From Sinomonas sp. ASV486 (GTDB lineage: Bacteria > Actinomycetota > Actinomycetes > Actinomycetales > Micrococcaceae), in contig NZ_JAVFJK010000003.1 in NCBI RefSeq assembly GCF_030908215.1, positions 333,259 through 397,258 of the forward strand: a DNA stretch of 64,000 nucleotides, in the 5' to 3' direction. A model generated the notes under the pieces. The model made no database searches. It was not told the DNA's origin and worked only from the letters and a program-made list of their open reading frames with translations. This document shows positions 52,976 through 64,000 of this stretch, piece by piece. Position 1 is the first letter of the stretch, and each line of letters opens with the position of its first letter. A program made the translations under genes and the position numbers.

Positions 52976-54004
52976 TCATCCTCGGGCCCTCGGATGCGCC
53001 AGGGCATAGACCTCGCGCAGCGTCTCCGCGGTGACGAGCGTATACACCTGGGTCGTCGTGACGGAGGCGTGGCCGAGGAGCTCCTGGACCACGCGGACGT
53101 CGGCGCCGCCCTCGAGCAGGTGCGTCGCGAACGAATGCCGCAGGGTGTGCGGCGAGACGTCCCGGGTGATCTGTGCCTTCTCGGCAACATCCTTGAGGAT
53201 CGTCCAGGCGCTCTGGCGGCTCAGCCGACCGCCCCGGGCGTTGAGGAACAGGCCCGGGGTGCCCTTGCCCTTGGCGACGAGCGCGGGTCGCCCGCGGACA
53301 AGATAGGCGTCGATCGCCCGGGCGGCGTAGGAGCCGATCGGCACGATGCGCTCCTTGGAGCCCTTGCCGAACAGCCGCACCACTGCCGGGCCGCCGTCCG
53401 GGGTGTCGAGGCGCAGGTCGTCGACATCCAGTCCGACGGCCTCGCTGATGCGGGCACCTGTGGCGTAGAGGAACTCGAGAAGCGCGCGGTCCCGCAGGCC
53501 AGACGGTGTGTCGGCGGCCGCGGCGTCGAGGATGCGCGTCACCTCGTGGATGCTGATGGCCTTGGGCAGGCGCTGCCCGGCGAGCGGCGGGTGCACGTCG
53601 GCGGCCGGGTCATCCGGCGTCGTGCCCTCGAGCGCCCAGAAGCGGTGCAGCCCGCGGACGGCGACCACCGTCCTTGCGGCGGAGCGGGCGGTCAACGGGC
53701 TCCCGCCGTCGGCACCGTCGCGGAGCGCCTGGGCGAAGGCGCCCACGTGGTGCCGTTCGACGCCCGAGGGCGTGCTGACGCCTTCGCGGGCGAGGTGCGC
53801 GCCGTAGCGGGCCAGATCCCGGCGGTACGCGGCAAGGGTATTGGGGGCGAGGCCCCGCTCCACGGCAAGGTGGCGCAGGTAGTCCTCGATCGCGCGCGCG
53901 ATGAGCCGCGGCAGAGCTGCCGGAGGCACCGGGACACGACCTGGCACCCCCGACGACTCTCTGCCGGGGGCGTCCTGAGCGGCGGGCGGCGCGGGTTCGG
54001 TCAC
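52976..54004 (-). CDS. xerD: tyrosine recombinase XerD
   Basis: XerD works with XerC to resolve chromosome dimers at dif. The 342-residue protein has the SAM-like N-terminal domain ([20 protein letters not shown]) and the catalytic residues Arg in [10 protein letters not shown], Lys in [10 protein letters not shown], His/Arg in [11 protein letters not shown], His in [10 protein letters not shown] and Tyr in VYTLV. I use GTG 54004; another GTG lies two codons earlier. It sits in the conserved pyrG-Nudix-xerD order also seen in mycobacteria, which identifies it as XerD and not a mobile-element recombinase. Confidence 0.93.
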   Translation of the reverse strand: MTEPAPPAAQDAPGRESSGVPGRVPVPPAALPRLIARAIEDYLRHLAVERGLAPNTLAAYRRDLARYGAHLAREGVSTPSGVERHHVGAFAQALRDGADGGSPLTARSAARTVVAVRGLHRFWALEGTTPDDPAADVHPPLAGQRLPKAISIHEVTRILDAAAADTPSGLRDRALLEFLYATGARISEAVGLDVDDLRLDTPDGGPAVVRLFGKGSKERIVPIGSYAARAIDAYLVRGRPALVAKGKGTPGLFLNARGGRLSRQSAWTILKDVAEKAQITRDVSPHTLRHSFATHLLEGGADVRVVQELLGHASVTTTQVYTLVTAETLREVYALAHPRARG

Positions 54005-54021
54005 CTGCACGACAGGCCCAC

Positions 54022-54702
54022 TCAGCGCTGGGCCGGGTGCGCCGGCCACGGGGTCTCGCCTGCGCGCAGGGACGCGAATCCCGTGCGGCGCGCCGCGTCC
54101 GCAGCGAGGACGGCAACCACTGCGCTCGGGTTGTGCAGGCGCCCGGCCAGGACGGCGCGGACGGCCGCGTCCAGATGAACCCACGCGAACTGGATCTCGG
54201 CCTCCTCGTCGGTGCGCTCGTGGCGTTCCTCGGGCGCGACCTCGCTCAGGCCGCGGGCCAAGTAGATGCGGATGGCCTCGCTCGAGGACCCCGGTGAAGT
54301 GAAGAAGTCCGCGAGGACGTGCCACTGGCTCGCCGTGAGGTCGGCCTCCTCGGCCAGCTCGCGCGCGGCGGCATCGAGGTTCGACTCGCCGTCCACGTCG
54401 AGCAGACCCGCGGGGACCTCCCACAGATCCATCCCCACCGGGTGGCGATACTGACGCAGCATGAGGATGCGCCCGTCGTCGTCCATCGGCAGGATGGCGA
54501 CGGCGCCGGGGTGCTCGATGTAGTCGCGGTGCAGCACGCCTGCACCGTCGGCGAGTTCGAAGGCGTCGCTGCGGACGTCCCAGATGCGGCCCTTGTAGAC
54601 CGTGTCCGAGGACAGCACGCGCCGCGGGCTCGGCGCGTCTTCGACACTCGGGCCGCTGTGGGCCTCCGACTCAACGCCGGGCTGCGGCGCGTGCGTGTCC
54701 AC
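54022..54702 (-). CDS. ADP-ribose pyrophosphatase-type Nudix hydrolase
   Basis: A 226-residue Nudix protein has the box [20 protein letters not shown], with ADL in the position where many members have Gly. The upstream [20 protein letters not shown] is the ADP-ribose pyrophosphatase signature region. GTG 54702 is taken because it lies right after the pyrG stop. The same gene follows pyrG in mycobacteria (Rv1700), where it is an ADP-ribose pyrophosphatase. Confidence 0.9.
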   Translation of the reverse strand: MDTHAPQPGVESEAHSGPSVEDAPSPRRVLSSDTVYKGRIWDVRSDAFELADGAGVLHRDYIEHPGAVAILPMDDDGRILMLRQYRHPVGMDLWEVPAGLLDVDGESNLDAAARELAEEADLTASQWHVLADFFTSPGSSSEAIRIYLARGLSEVAPEERHERTDEEAEIQFAWVHLDAAVRAVLAGRLHNPSAVVAVLAADAARRTGFASLRAGETPWPAHPAQR

Positions 54703-54706
54703 GGAC

Positions 54707-56497
<1,791 letters not shown>

Positions 56498-56562
56498 GGA
56501 ATTCGAGCATATCACCGATCTGAGTGCCACCCCTCGCGAAGCCGGGTGTGTCGACGTGATCC

Positions 56563-58311
56563 TCAGCTCGCGGCGGCCGCGCGGGAGGACCTTGCATCCT
56601 CGAGGAGCTCGAGCGCGTGCGCTTGGGCGCTCGCCGAATCCTCCTGGCCCGCCAGCATGCGCGCGAGCTCGATGACGCGCTCGGCCTCGTCCAGGACGCG
56701 CACGTCGCTTGAGGTCACGCCCGTTGCACCGTCCGCGCCCCGTGCCGAGGCGCGGGAGGTCTTGATGACCGTGATGTGCCGGTCCGCGAACGCTGCAACC
56801 TGGGGCAAGTGGGTCACGACCAGGACCTGGACGTGGCACGCGAGCATCGCGAGCCGACGCCCGATCTCCACCGCGGCGCGGCCGCCCACGCCCGAGTCGA
56901 CCTCGTCGAACACGAAGGTCGGCACGGGGTCCACGGCTGCGAGGACCACTTCGATCGCGAGCATCACGCGGGAGAGCTCGCCCCCGGACGCGCCCTTGCC
57001 GAGCGGGCGGGCAGGCGCGCCTGCGTGAGGCTGCAGGAGGATCGCCACCGTGTCCTTGCCGTCCGGGCCCAGCTCGTCCGTCTCGACGACCTCGACCCGC
57101 AGCATCGCATCCGGCATGGCCAAAGCCGTGAGCTCGCCGCTGACGCGCTCCGCGAGGTCGCCCGCGGCGGCCCGCCGCCGCTCGGCCAGCTGGCTGGCCA
57201 GCTCGTGGAGCCTTGCCTCGTCCCGGCCGATCTGGTCGGTGAGGGACTCGATCCGGCCGTCGTCGTCCTGGAGTTCGAAGAGCCGTTTCTGGCCGATCTC
57301 GGCCCAAGCGATGACCTCATCGAGGGTGGGGGCGTACTTGCGGGTGAGGCGGCCAAGGGCGCCTCGGCGCTCCTCGACCTCCGCAAGCCTCCCGGGGCCC
57401 TCCGTGTCGAGCGACGTCGCATAGCTCGCGAGCTCCTGGGCGATGTCGTTGAGGACATATCCCACGTCGGCGAGCCGCTCCGCACAGGCCCGCAGCGCGT
57501 CGTCGTGCTCCGCCTCGTGCTCGAGGGCGCGGCGGGCGCCGTCCACGAGTGTGGTCGCGTCCGAGGCCTCGCCGAAGTCCTCCGAGACGAGTGCCTCGTG
57601 GGCCTGCTGCGCGGCGAGCCGGAGTGCCTCGGCGTGGGCGAGGCGCACGGACTCGGCCTTGAGCGCCTCGTCCTCCCCCTGCTGCGGAGACACGTCCTCG
57701 ATCTCAGCCAATGCGGCCTCGAGGGACTCTGCCTCGCGGATCCGCTCCCGTGAGGAAGACGTGAGCTCCTCGAGCTCCCGGCGCGCTCCCGTCCACGCGG
57801 CGTACAGCGCCGAGTACTCCTTCTGGACCGCGGCGAACGACTCGCCGGCGAAAGTATCGAGGGCCCTGCGCTGCGCGGCCGGGCTCTTGAGCCGCAGCTG
57901 TTCGGACTGGCCGTGGATCACCACTAAGTGCGCCCCGACCTCGGCGAGCACTCCCACCGGCGCCGAGCGCCCGCCCACGTGGGCCCTGCTGCGCCCGTCC
58001 GCGCCCACGGTGCGGGCCAGGAGAAGCTCGGCGGCGCCGTCGTGCTCCTCCGCGTCTCCGCCCGCCTCCTGAGCGCGCACGACGGCGGCGTGGCCCGGTT
58101 CGAGGCGGACGGTCGCCTCAGCGACGGCGGATTTCGCCCCGGTCCGGACCGCTCCTGCATCGGAGCGACCGCCGAGCAGCAGCCCCAACGCCGTGACGAC
58201 CATCGTCTTGCCCGCGCCGGTCTCGCCCGTGACGACGCTCAGGCCCGGCCCCAGCGGGAGTGCGGCGTCCGTGATGACGCCCAGGTCGCGGATCCGCAGT
58301 TCCTCGATCAT
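56563..58311 (-). CDS. recN: DNA repair ATPase RecN
   Basis: RecN is an SMC-like ATPase in double-strand break repair. The 582-residue protein starts [20 protein letters not shown], with Walker [18 protein letters not shown], central coiled coils, the ABC signature [15 protein letters not shown] and Walker [14 protein letters not shown]. Its ATG overlaps the end of nadK by four bases (ATGA). It is SOS-induced in many bacteria, but no LexA box is seen here, since transcription probably starts upstream of tlyA. Confidence 0.96.
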   Translation of the reverse strand: MIEELRIRDLGVITDAALPLGPGLSVVTGETGAGKTMVVTALGLLLGGRSDAGAVRTGAKSAVAEATVRLEPGHAAVVRAQEAGGDAEEHDGAAELLLARTVGADGRSRAHVGGRSAPVGVLAEVGAHLVVIHGQSEQLRLKSPAAQRRALDTFAGESFAAVQKEYSALYAAWTGARRELEELTSSSRERIREAESLEAALAEIEDVSPQQGEDEALKAESVRLAHAEALRLAAQQAHEALVSEDFGEASDATTLVDGARRALEHEAEHDDALRACAERLADVGYVLNDIAQELASYATSLDTEGPGRLAEVEERRGALGRLTRKYAPTLDEVIAWAEIGQKRLFELQDDDGRIESLTDQIGRDEARLHELASQLAERRRAAAGDLAERVSGELTALAMPDAMLRVEVVETDELGPDGKDTVAILLQPHAGAPARPLGKGASGGELSRVMLAIEVVLAAVDPVPTFVFDEVDSGVGGRAAVEIGRRLAMLACHVQVLVVTHLPQVAAFADRHITVIKTSRASARGADGATGVTSSDVRVLDEAERVIELARMLAGQEDSASAQAHALELLEDARSSRAAAAS

Positions 58312-59339
58312 GCGTGCTCCTCGGGGGACTCGTGAGTGCCGTCGGCCTCGTCGACGCCCTGGCCGGGGCCACGCTGTGTCCATGCGATCGGCGGCACCTC
58401 GGGGACCATCGGCCCCGGTGCGGTGACGGGCGAGCCGGGCACCGGGCCGCGCCAGCCGTGGATGGGCAACTCGAACTTGCGCACGAGGCGCGCGGAGAAC
58501 GGCGTCGTGCTGGTTCTGGCGAGTCGCACCGGCACCGGGGACTTGGTGACCTCGACGCGGGAACCGGGCGGCAGATCCACAGACCGACGGCCGTCGCACC
58601 ACAGGACAGCGTGCGCGTCGGTCCGGCTCAGGATCTCCACCGCGAGCGTGGAACGCGGCGAGACGACGAGCGGCTTGGCGAACAGGGCATGGGCGCTGAT
58701 GGGCGTAATGAGGAGAGCCTCGACCTCGGGCCAAACGATCGGGCCGCCGGCCGAGAAGGCATAGGCTGTGCTGCCGGTGGGCGTCGCGAGGACAATCCCG
58801 TCGCAGCCGTAGGACGTGAGCGGCTTGCCGTCGACCTCGGTGACGACCTCGATCATGCGTTCGCGGCTCGCCTTCTCGATGGCAGCCTCGTTGAGGGCCC
58901 ACGTGTGGGCGACCTTGGCCCCGCGGTACCACACGTTCACGTCGATCGTCATGCGTTCCTCGACGGAATAGCTCCGCGAGGCGATCCACTGGACCGTCTG
59001 GGCAAGGTCGGCGCGCTCGCTCTCGGCGAGGAAGCCGACGTGTCCGAGATTGACCCCCAGGAGCGGAACGTCGACGTGCCGGACCAGCTCGGCGGCGCGG
59101 AGGATCGTCCCGTCGCCGCCGAGGACCATCACGAGCTCGATGTCCTCGAGCCCGACGTCCCGGCCGATGACCTCGGTGGGGTGGTCCAGTCCATTGAAGC
59201 GCTCCGAAAGCTCGGCCTGCTGGCCGGCGGGCATGACAGGCGAGAGCCCGGAGCCGTAGAGCTGGGCGGCGGCCTCACGGGCGGCGACCATGGAGTCCTC
59301 GCGCCCCATGTGGGCAAGCAGCAGAATGCGACGTGTCAC
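58308..59339 (-). CDS. nadK: NAD kinase
   Basis: NadK makes NADP+ from NAD+ using ATP or polyphosphate. The 343-residue protein starts with GTG 59339 (MTRRILLLAHMGREDSMVAA) and has the key GGDGTILRA, NLGHVGFLAE and TGSTAYAFSAGGPIV. A C-terminal Pro-rich tail of about 45 residues is extra. It overlaps tlyA and recN by four bases each, so tlyA-nadK-recN are translated in coupling. Confidence 0.95.
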   Translation of the reverse strand: MTRRILLLAHMGREDSMVAAREAAAQLYGSGLSPVMPAGQQAELSERFNGLDHPTEVIGRDVGLEDIELVMVLGGDGTILRAAELVRHVDVPLLGVNLGHVGFLAESERADLAQTVQWIASRSYSVEERMTIDVNVWYRGAKVAHTWALNEAAIEKASRERMIEVVTEVDGKPLTSYGCDGIVLATPTGSTAYAFSAGGPIVWPEVEALLITPISAHALFAKPLVVSPRSTLAVEILSRTDAHAVLWCDGRRSVDLPPGSRVEVTKSPVPVRLARTSTTPFSARLVRKFELPIHGWRGPVPGSPVTAPGPMVPEVPPIAWTQRGPGQGVDEADGTHESPEEHA

Positions 59340-60166
59340 GTGGGCATCTCCTCGTGCGGGGCGGCCGGCCAGAGCCCGGAGACCCAAGCCTGGGCATCGG
59401 CTGCCGCGGAAGCTTGCGATGCCTGTGGCTCTGCCGGTCGGCTGAGCCACAGGAAGTACTCGACGTTCCCGTCTTGGCCGGGCAGCGGGCTCACGGCGAG
59501 GCCGCGCAGGGCGAGCCCGACTCCGACGGCTGCCTCGGCCACGCCGGTGACCGCGCGGCGTCGCTCGCCATCCGAGCCCACGACGCCGGTCTTCGCGAGC
59601 CGCTCCCGGCCCACCTCGAACTGCGGCTTGACCATGATGAGGAGGTCTCCGCCGGGCAGGGTGCACGAGTACAGGGCGCCGAGGACGAGCGTGAGCGAGA
59701 TGAACGAGAGGTCTGCCACCGTCAGAGAGGCTGGTCCGCCGATGTCTTCCGGGGAGAGATCGCGGACATTGACGCCTTCGTGGACGTGGACGCGGGGGTC
59801 GCGGCGGATGGCCTCGACGAGCTGACCGTGCCCGACGTCGACCGCAACGACCTCTGCGGCTCCGGCCTGCAGGAGCACGTCCGTGAAGCCGCCCGTCGAG
59901 GCGCCCGCGTCGAGGCAGCGTGCGCCTCGCGGGTCTACAGCCGGGAAGGCCGCGAGGGCGCCGGCCAGTTTATGGCCCGCACGGCTCACATAGCGGTCGT
60001 GCTCCGTGTCGGAGACCTCGATGGCCGCGCTCTCAGGGACCGGGTGGGAGGCCTTCGAGACGGCTTCGCCGTCGACGCGCACGGCGTCATCCGCTATCAA
60101 CTTAGCGGCGTGCGTGCGCGAGCGGGCGAGGCCGCGGCGCACGAGTTCGAGATCGAGCCGGGCCAC
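59336..60166 (-). CDS. tlyA: rRNA 2'-O-methyltransferase TlyA (hemolysin A family)
   Basis: TlyA methylates ribose 2'-OH of cytidines in 16S and 23S rRNA; in mycobacteria this makes ribosomes sensitive to capreomycin. The 276-residue protein has an S4 domain (LDLELVRRGLARSRTHAAKL) and an FtsJ-like methylase with CLDAGASTGGFTDVLL, LTVADLSFISL and MVKPQFEVG. It begins at GTG 60166, one base after the stop of the small upstream gene. Confidence 0.95.
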   Translation of the reverse strand: MARLDLELVRRGLARSRTHAAKLIADDAVRVDGEAVSKASHPVPESAAIEVSDTEHDRYVSRAGHKLAGALAAFPAVDPRGARCLDAGASTGGFTDVLLQAGAAEVVAVDVGHGQLVEAIRRDPRVHVHEGVNVRDLSPEDIGGPASLTVADLSFISLTLVLGALYSCTLPGGDLLIMVKPQFEVGRERLAKTGVVGSDGERRRAVTGVAEAAVGVGLALRGLAVSPLPGQDGNVEYFLWLSRPAEPQASQASAAADAQAWVSGLWPAAPHEEMPT

Positions 60167-60167
60167 G

Positions 60168-60338
60168 CTACTCCGCCGGCTCCGCGTCGAGGACGTGCGT
60201 GAGTGCTGCGTGGAAGGCCTCGAAGGCGTCCGCCTGGGCGGCGAGCGGCTGGTCCGCGGCGGAGGCGAGGTTGGCAAGCGCAGCCTCGACCTCGGGCTGC
60301 CCCGCCTCGATCGCCGTCTCCCGCGGATCCTCGCTCAT
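60168..60338 (-). CDS. small conserved-position protein (56 residues)
   Basis: A 56-residue acidic, Ala-rich helical protein begins MSEDPRETAIEAGQPEVEAA. It lies between the HAD phosphatase and tlyA, one base from the tlyA start. M. tuberculosis has a similarly tiny gene (Rv1693) in the same place, which supports a real gene. The family function is unknown; it may act on or with its neighbours. Confidence 0.75.
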   Translation of the reverse strand: MSEDPRETAIEAGQPEVEAALANLASAADQPLAAQADAFEAFHAALTHVLDAEPAE

Positions 60339-60400
60339 GGGCCCCAGCTTATCGAGAGTCGACGACAGATTCCCGCAGGCCCTGGGTGTTCCGTTCCCGC

Positions 60401-61381
60401 TCAGGCGGTCCAGTGGAGCTCGGGAACCGCCTGCTTGTCCGTCTCGGGATGGGCGTTCCACCACGCGGCACACGCCGCCCGCCAGGCATCGAGGTCGTCC
60501 GGATCGCCCGTGATCTCGACCCGGCCGTCCACGGCCCGCGCCGACGACGACCCGACCCGCCACGCGCCGTCGTGCGCCTCCGCGTCAGGGTACGGGCGGA
60601 AGAAATCGTCGAGGGCACTGAGGATGAAGGTCGGCCGCTCGGCCGTGCGCGCGGCAAGGATCGACTCTCGGGTATCTACGCCCGTCAGGACGGCCGCGGT
60701 CGCGAATCCCGCACGATTGCCTCCGAGGATATCGGTGTCAAGCCGGTCGCCGACCACGATCGGGCGGCTCGCACCGAGGCGCTCGGCCGCTGCAAGGAAG
60801 AGCGGTGCCTGCGGCTTGCCCGCAACGAGCGGCGTCCGGCCCGTCGCAGCCTGGACCGCCGCCACGAGGGTCCCGTTGCCCGGGGCGATGCCCCGGGCCT
60901 GCGGGATCGACATGTCCGCGTTCGTTGCGATCCAGAGAGCGCCCGCGGCGACGGCGTATGCCGCCTCCGCGAGGTCCCTCCAGCCAAGATCGGGGCTGAA
61001 CCCTTGGATCACGGCCTCGGGCGACTCGTCGGCGGAGCGGACCGGCGTCAGGCCGCGCAGCTCAATCTCGCGGGCGAGTGCGGCGCTCCCCGTCACGAGC
61101 ACTCGCGTTCCGGCCGGGACCTTCTTCGCAAGCAGCTCCGCGCCGGCCTGGGCCGAACTCACGACGTCGTCATCCCCGGCCGGTGCGCCGAGTTCGCGCA
61201 GGTGCGCCGCGACTTCGGCGGGCGTGCGCGACGCGTTGTTCGTCACGTAGCCGAGCCGGATGCCGCGCGGGGCAAAACCGCGGAGCGCCTCGACGGCACC
61301 CGGGATGGCGTGAGGACCGGCGTAGACGACGCCGTCGAGATCAGACAGGACGGCGTCGAACGCCTCGATGAGGTCGGCCAC
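60401..61381 (-). CDS. HAD-IIA phosphatase (glycerol-3-phosphate phosphatase-like)
   Basis: A 326-residue HAD-IIA hydrolase starts with GTG 61381 (MADLIEAFDAVLSDLDGVVY). The nucleophile motif is LSDLDGVVY, motif II YVTNNASRT, Lys in VAGKPQAPLF and motif IV VVGDRLDTDILGG. A C-terminal extension of about 55 residues is present. The gene in the same position in M. tuberculosis (Rv1692) is a glycerol-3-phosphate phosphatase, so the same substrate is likely here. Its start lies just before the stop of the upstream TPR gene. Confidence 0.88.
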   Translation of the reverse strand: MADLIEAFDAVLSDLDGVVYAGPHAIPGAVEALRGFAPRGIRLGYVTNNASRTPAEVAAHLRELGAPAGDDDVVSSAQAGAELLAKKVPAGTRVLVTGSAALAREIELRGLTPVRSADESPEAVIQGFSPDLGWRDLAEAAYAVAAGALWIATNADMSIPQARGIAPGNGTLVAAVQAATGRTPLVAGKPQAPLFLAAAERLGASRPIVVGDRLDTDILGGNRAGFATAAVLTGVDTRESILAARTAERPTFILSALDDFFRPYPDAEAHDGAWRVGSSSARAVDGRVEITGDPDDLDAWRAACAAWWNAHPETDKQAVPELHWTA

Positions 61382-61382
61382 G

Positions 61383-63515
61383 TTACGCCTGGTCTGACCC
61401 GTGCCCGTGCTCGCCGATGCCATCGGTCGGGAACTCGGGGTCGTGGCCGTCTGCGTGCTCCTCAGACGTGTGCCCTTCGTCCGGGCCCGCCGTCGACTCG
61501 TTCATGCCGAGCTCGTCCTCCGCGAGACCGAGCGCGTGGTGATCGTCGACGGAGTCGTGGGACTCGTCCTCGTCGCCGTCCGACGTCGCGGACTCGCCGC
61601 CGGCGTGCAGCTCACCCGACTCGACCTCAGTGGCCTCGTCCTCAGCGACCTCACCCTCATTCGGCTCGGTGCCGGTCGGCGCTGCCGCCGCCGCCCGGGC
61701 ACGGCGTTCCTCGAGCTCGCGCCGCTCCTCTTCCTCGTCGTAGCCGAGGTCCACGATCTCGGGCTCCTCGTAGTCGCCCACTCCCAGCGCCTCTTCGGCC
61801 ACTCCGATCTGGCGGTACCACTTGGCAGCTTCGGGAGCACGACCCGCGGCCGACAACGCGTCGGCGTAGGCCTCGAACAGGCGCGGGCTGAAGGAGAAGG
61901 CCCGGTTGATGTCGAGCTGCGGGATCTCGAGCTCCTTGACCGCCGCAGCGAAATCGCCCATGTCGGACCGCGCACCGGAGGCGACAATGGCCAGCTCCGC
62001 CTTGCCCGCGTTGTCCAGCATCTCCTTCTCGTCGGACTGCACGAGCTCGAGCGCCTTCTCGGGGCGCCCGAGACCTCGTTCGCAGTCGGCCATGTGAGCC
62101 AGGTGGATGCTCGAGCCGGTGATTCGGCGGAACGTACGGAACTCGCGGAGCGCGTCGTCATAGTGACCCGCTGCATAGGCCGTCATTCCCACGGCCTCGC
62201 GGACAGCGCCGATGCGGCCACCGCGGCGGCTCGCCGCGAGGGCATGCTGGAACGCAGCCTCGGGGTCGCTGTCGATCAGGCGGCCGGCCATGACGAGGTG
62301 CTTCGAGACCCACTCGCTGTTGTTGCCCTCGAGCGTGCGCAGCTGGCCCATCGTCGTGCGATCGAGCTCGCGGCCTGTCACATCAGGGTCGATCTCAGGC
62401 GACCGCTCGCGGTCGACGCGGTTCGAGACGCGCAGATCCGCCGCATTGTGCTGCGGGGCGCGCTCCTCGCGCGGGGGGCGATCGCCGTACGGGCGTCGCT
62501 CACCACGGTCGTCACGGTTGAAGCTGCGCGGGGCACGGTCATCACGCTGGGGGCGATCGCCGTACGGGCGTCGCTCACCACGGTCGTCGCGGTTGAAGCT
62601 GCGCGGGGCACGGTCATCACGCTGCGGACGATCACCGAAGGGGCGTCGCTCACCACGGTCGTCGCGGTTGAAGCTGCGCGGGGCACGGTCATCACGCTGC
62701 GGACGATCGCCGTACGGGCGTCGCTCACCGCGGTCGTCGCGGTTGAAGCTGCGCGGGGCACGGTCATCACGCTGCGGACGATCGCCGTACGGGCGTCGCT
62801 CACCGCGGTCGTCACGCTGGAACGGACGACGCTCACCGTCGCGCTGGGGGCGATCGCCATAGGGGCGTCGCTCACCGTCACGCTGCGGACGATCACCGAA
62901 CGGACGTCGCTCACCGCGGTCGTCACGCTGGAAGGGGCGCCGCTCACCGTCGCGCTGGGGGCGATCGCCATAGGGACGTCGCTCACCACGGTCGTCACGC
63001 TGGAAGGGGCGCCGCTCACCGTCGCGCTGGGGGCGATCGCCATAGGGACGGCGCTCACCGCGGTCGTCACGGTTGAAGCTGCGCGGGGCACGGTCATCAC
63101 GCTGCGGGCGATCACCGAACGGGCGTCGCTCACCACGGTCGTCACGCTGGAACGGACGACGCTCACCGTCACGCTGGGGACGATCACCGAAGGGGCGTCG
63201 CTCACCACGCTCGTCGCGGTTGAAGCTGCGCGGGGCACGGTCATCACGCTGCGGGCGCTCACCACGGTCGTCACGCTGGAACGGACGACGCTCACCGTCA
63301 CGCTGCGGACGATCACCGTACGAACGACGCTCACCCGAAGGACCGCCCTGCTGCTGATCGTCGTTGTTGCGATCGCGAAATCCTCGAGGACGACCTCCGG
63401 AGCCACTCGTGCCCCGGAACGGACCACTGAAGCGATCAGACCCCCGGCCGCCCGAACCTCCGCGGGGCCCGTTGAAACCCCGTCCTCCGGGACCGCGTCC
63501 GTTCTGCTCTGCCAT
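61383..63515 (-). CDS. TPR protein with a long Arg/Asp-rich repeat domain
   Basis: A 710-residue protein has three parts. Residues 1-60 are Gly/Arg-rich (MAEQNGRGPGGRGFNGPRGG). Residues about 60-360 are a tandem array of two unit types, GERRPFQRDDR and DRAPRSFNRDDRGERRPYGD, with nearly balanced Arg and Asp. Residues about 385-610 are a tetratricopeptide-like helical domain (YAAGHYDDALREFRTFRRIT, GLGRPEKALELVQSDEKE). The last 100 residues are very acidic. ATG 63515 follows AGGAG. The TPR part fits the gene at this place in the mycobacterial cluster (Rv1691), whose function is unknown. The repeat domain resembles disordered RNA-binding and condensate-forming sequences. Confidence 0.85.
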   Translation of the reverse strand: MAEQNGRGPGGRGFNGPRGGSGGRGSDRFSGPFRGTSGSGGRPRGFRDRNNDDQQQGGPSGERRSYGDRPQRDGERRPFQRDDRGERPQRDDRAPRSFNRDERGERRPFGDRPQRDGERRPFQRDDRGERRPFGDRPQRDDRAPRSFNRDDRGERRPYGDRPQRDGERRPFQRDDRGERRPYGDRPQRDGERRPFQRDDRGERRPFGDRPQRDGERRPYGDRPQRDGERRPFQRDDRGERRPYGDRPQRDDRAPRSFNRDDRGERRPYGDRPQRDDRAPRSFNRDDRGERRPFGDRPQRDDRAPRSFNRDDRGERRPYGDRPQRDDRAPRSFNRDDRGERRPYGDRPPREERAPQHNAADLRVSNRVDRERSPEIDPDVTGRELDRTTMGQLRTLEGNNSEWVSKHLVMAGRLIDSDPEAAFQHALAASRRGGRIGAVREAVGMTAYAAGHYDDALREFRTFRRITGSSIHLAHMADCERGLGRPEKALELVQSDEKEMLDNAGKAELAIVASGARSDMGDFAAAVKELEIPQLDINRAFSFSPRLFEAYADALSAAGRAPEAAKWYRQIGVAEEALGVGDYEEPEIVDLGYDEEEERRELEERRARAAAAAPTGTEPNEGEVAEDEATEVESGELHAGGESATSDGDEDESHDSVDDHHALGLAEDELGMNESTAGPDEGHTSEEHADGHDPEFPTDGIGEHGHGSDQA
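62469..63340 (-). repeat. coding tandem repeats of the TPR protein
   Basis: About 870 bases consist of repeated units of roughly 33-39 and 72 bases that differ by few changes, many of them silent. Each unit keeps the frame. Both strands stay open in most frames because of the repeats. The array is likely to vary in length between strains. Confidence 0.9.
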
Positions 63516-63687
63516 GGTGGCTCCTCTTTCCTGGATTCCTTTGATCAGCGGCACTGGCCGCGTCTCGTCACTATGCGTTTGGCTGCCAGGGATTCCTGGC
63601 CTGTTTGACATCAAGTCTACGTGGACCACATCGTCATGGCCCGGGGAGTGGCGCTCGCCACCAGCACGATCACGGTGCTTAAGCGGG

Positions 63688-63714
63688 AACGGGCCCCACG
63701 TGGTGGGGCCCGTT
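63688..63714 (-). terminator. terminator of the rRNA operon
   Basis: AACGGGCCCCAC pairs perfectly with GTGGGGCCCGTT around a short loop. It lies 15 bases after the 3' end of 5S rRNA on the minus strand. Confidence 0.85.
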
Positions 63715-63728
63715 CTGCCTTGAATGGT

Positions 63729-63847
63729 TGTCCGGCGGTGTCCTACTCTCCCACACCCTGGCGGGTGCAGTACCATCGGCGCTGTGGGTCTTAGCTTCCG
63801 GGTTCGGGATGGGTCCGGGCGTTTCCCCCACGCTGTGGCCGCCGTAA
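63729..63847 (-). rRNA. rrf: 5S ribosomal RNA
   Basis: Read on the minus strand it starts GTTACGGCGGCCACAGCG, has the conserved CCCGAACCCGGAAGCTAAG in the middle and ends with AGTAGGACACCGCCGGACA. Length about 119 bases. The ends pair to form helix I. The 23S and 16S genes of the operon should lie beyond base 64000; bases 63848-64000 look like the 23S-5S spacer and contain nothing else that I recognise. Confidence 0.96.
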
Positions 63848-64000
63848 CCCTTGCTCCGCGCGCCCCCGGGTGTGGGGGTGGGGAAGTGTGTGGTCACGGT
63901 GTTCCGTGAGTCGTTGTTCGGTTGTGGGTGTTGTGCTGTGGTTTCCCTGGGGTTTGTTGTCTGGGGACCGTATGGTGGACGCGTAGCATGGTTCCGTTTC

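Noticed and set aside
52453..53190. 245-residue version of the Nudix protein
   Set aside because: The first 82 residues are the shadow of xerD; the Nudix fold starts at ATG 52944.
62469..63340. Possible CRISPR array
   Set aside because: Units are contiguous, coding and without unique spacers; they encode Arg/Asp repeats. No cas gene is present.
61401..63608. 735-residue open frame on the plus strand over the TPR gene
   Set aside because: It is the antisense of the repeat array and has Val/Thr-rich shadow composition; the minus-strand frame has a start site, a TPR domain and conserved context.

Overview
The window is high-GC DNA from an actinobacterium, most likely a Micrococcaceae relative (Arthrobacter/Sinomonas type). 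This is inferred from the base composition, the many GTG starts, overlapping stop/start gene junctions, leaderless-looking promoters, and a housekeeping gene order that recalls the Mycobacterium tuberculosis cluster from tlyA to der. No organism name can be read from the sequence itself.

Bases 1 to about 21.75 kb are accessory DNA. The first 5 kb hold the end of an IS481-type element, three decayed genes (aldo/keto reductase, berberine-bridge-type FAD oxidase, thioredoxin) and a broken IS3-type element. All of these except the IS481 fragment carry single-base indels. Next come a MobF relaxase-helicase (5.2-8.2 kb), a six-gene minus-strand defence locus (8.9-18.8 kb), a 1.3 kb gene-poor stretch with two related long palindromes, and an excisionase plus tyrosine integrase next to tRNA-Pro(GGG). 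I read 5-21.7 kb as an integrative mobilisable element carrying a restriction system. The defence locus runs NYN-domain nuclease, HTH-methyltransferase-TRD fusion, two different HsdM subunits in tandem, HsdS, HsdR. Four of its five junctions are stop/start overlaps. This locus is the best candidate here for an under-described system.

From 21.75 kb the DNA looks like core chromosome. A TetR regulator faces a YhgE/Pip-like membrane protein. The conserved der-cmk-tyrA-rluB and scpB-scpA-parA blocks follow, separated by an inserted, probably LexA-controlled DUF222-HNH gene with its own promoter. A C4-dicarboxylate transporter faces its two-component system. A mixed block then holds two small acidic proteins, a cold-shock protein, an SGNH hydrolase, an epimerase, a MarR/FMN-reductase pair, a TIGR01777 protein, gamma-glutamyltransferase and a thioesterase. 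A complete methylcitrate locus follows: prpE divergent from gntR-prpD-prpB-prpC.

From 52.4 kb the conserved cluster resumes on the minus strand: a Nudix hydrolase, xerD, an ADP-ribose-type Nudix hydrolase, pyrG, recN, nadK, tlyA, a 56-residue protein, a HAD-IIA phosphatase and a TPR protein with a long Arg/Asp-rich repeat domain. The window ends in a 5S rRNA gene at the 3' end of an rRNA operon that continues to the right.
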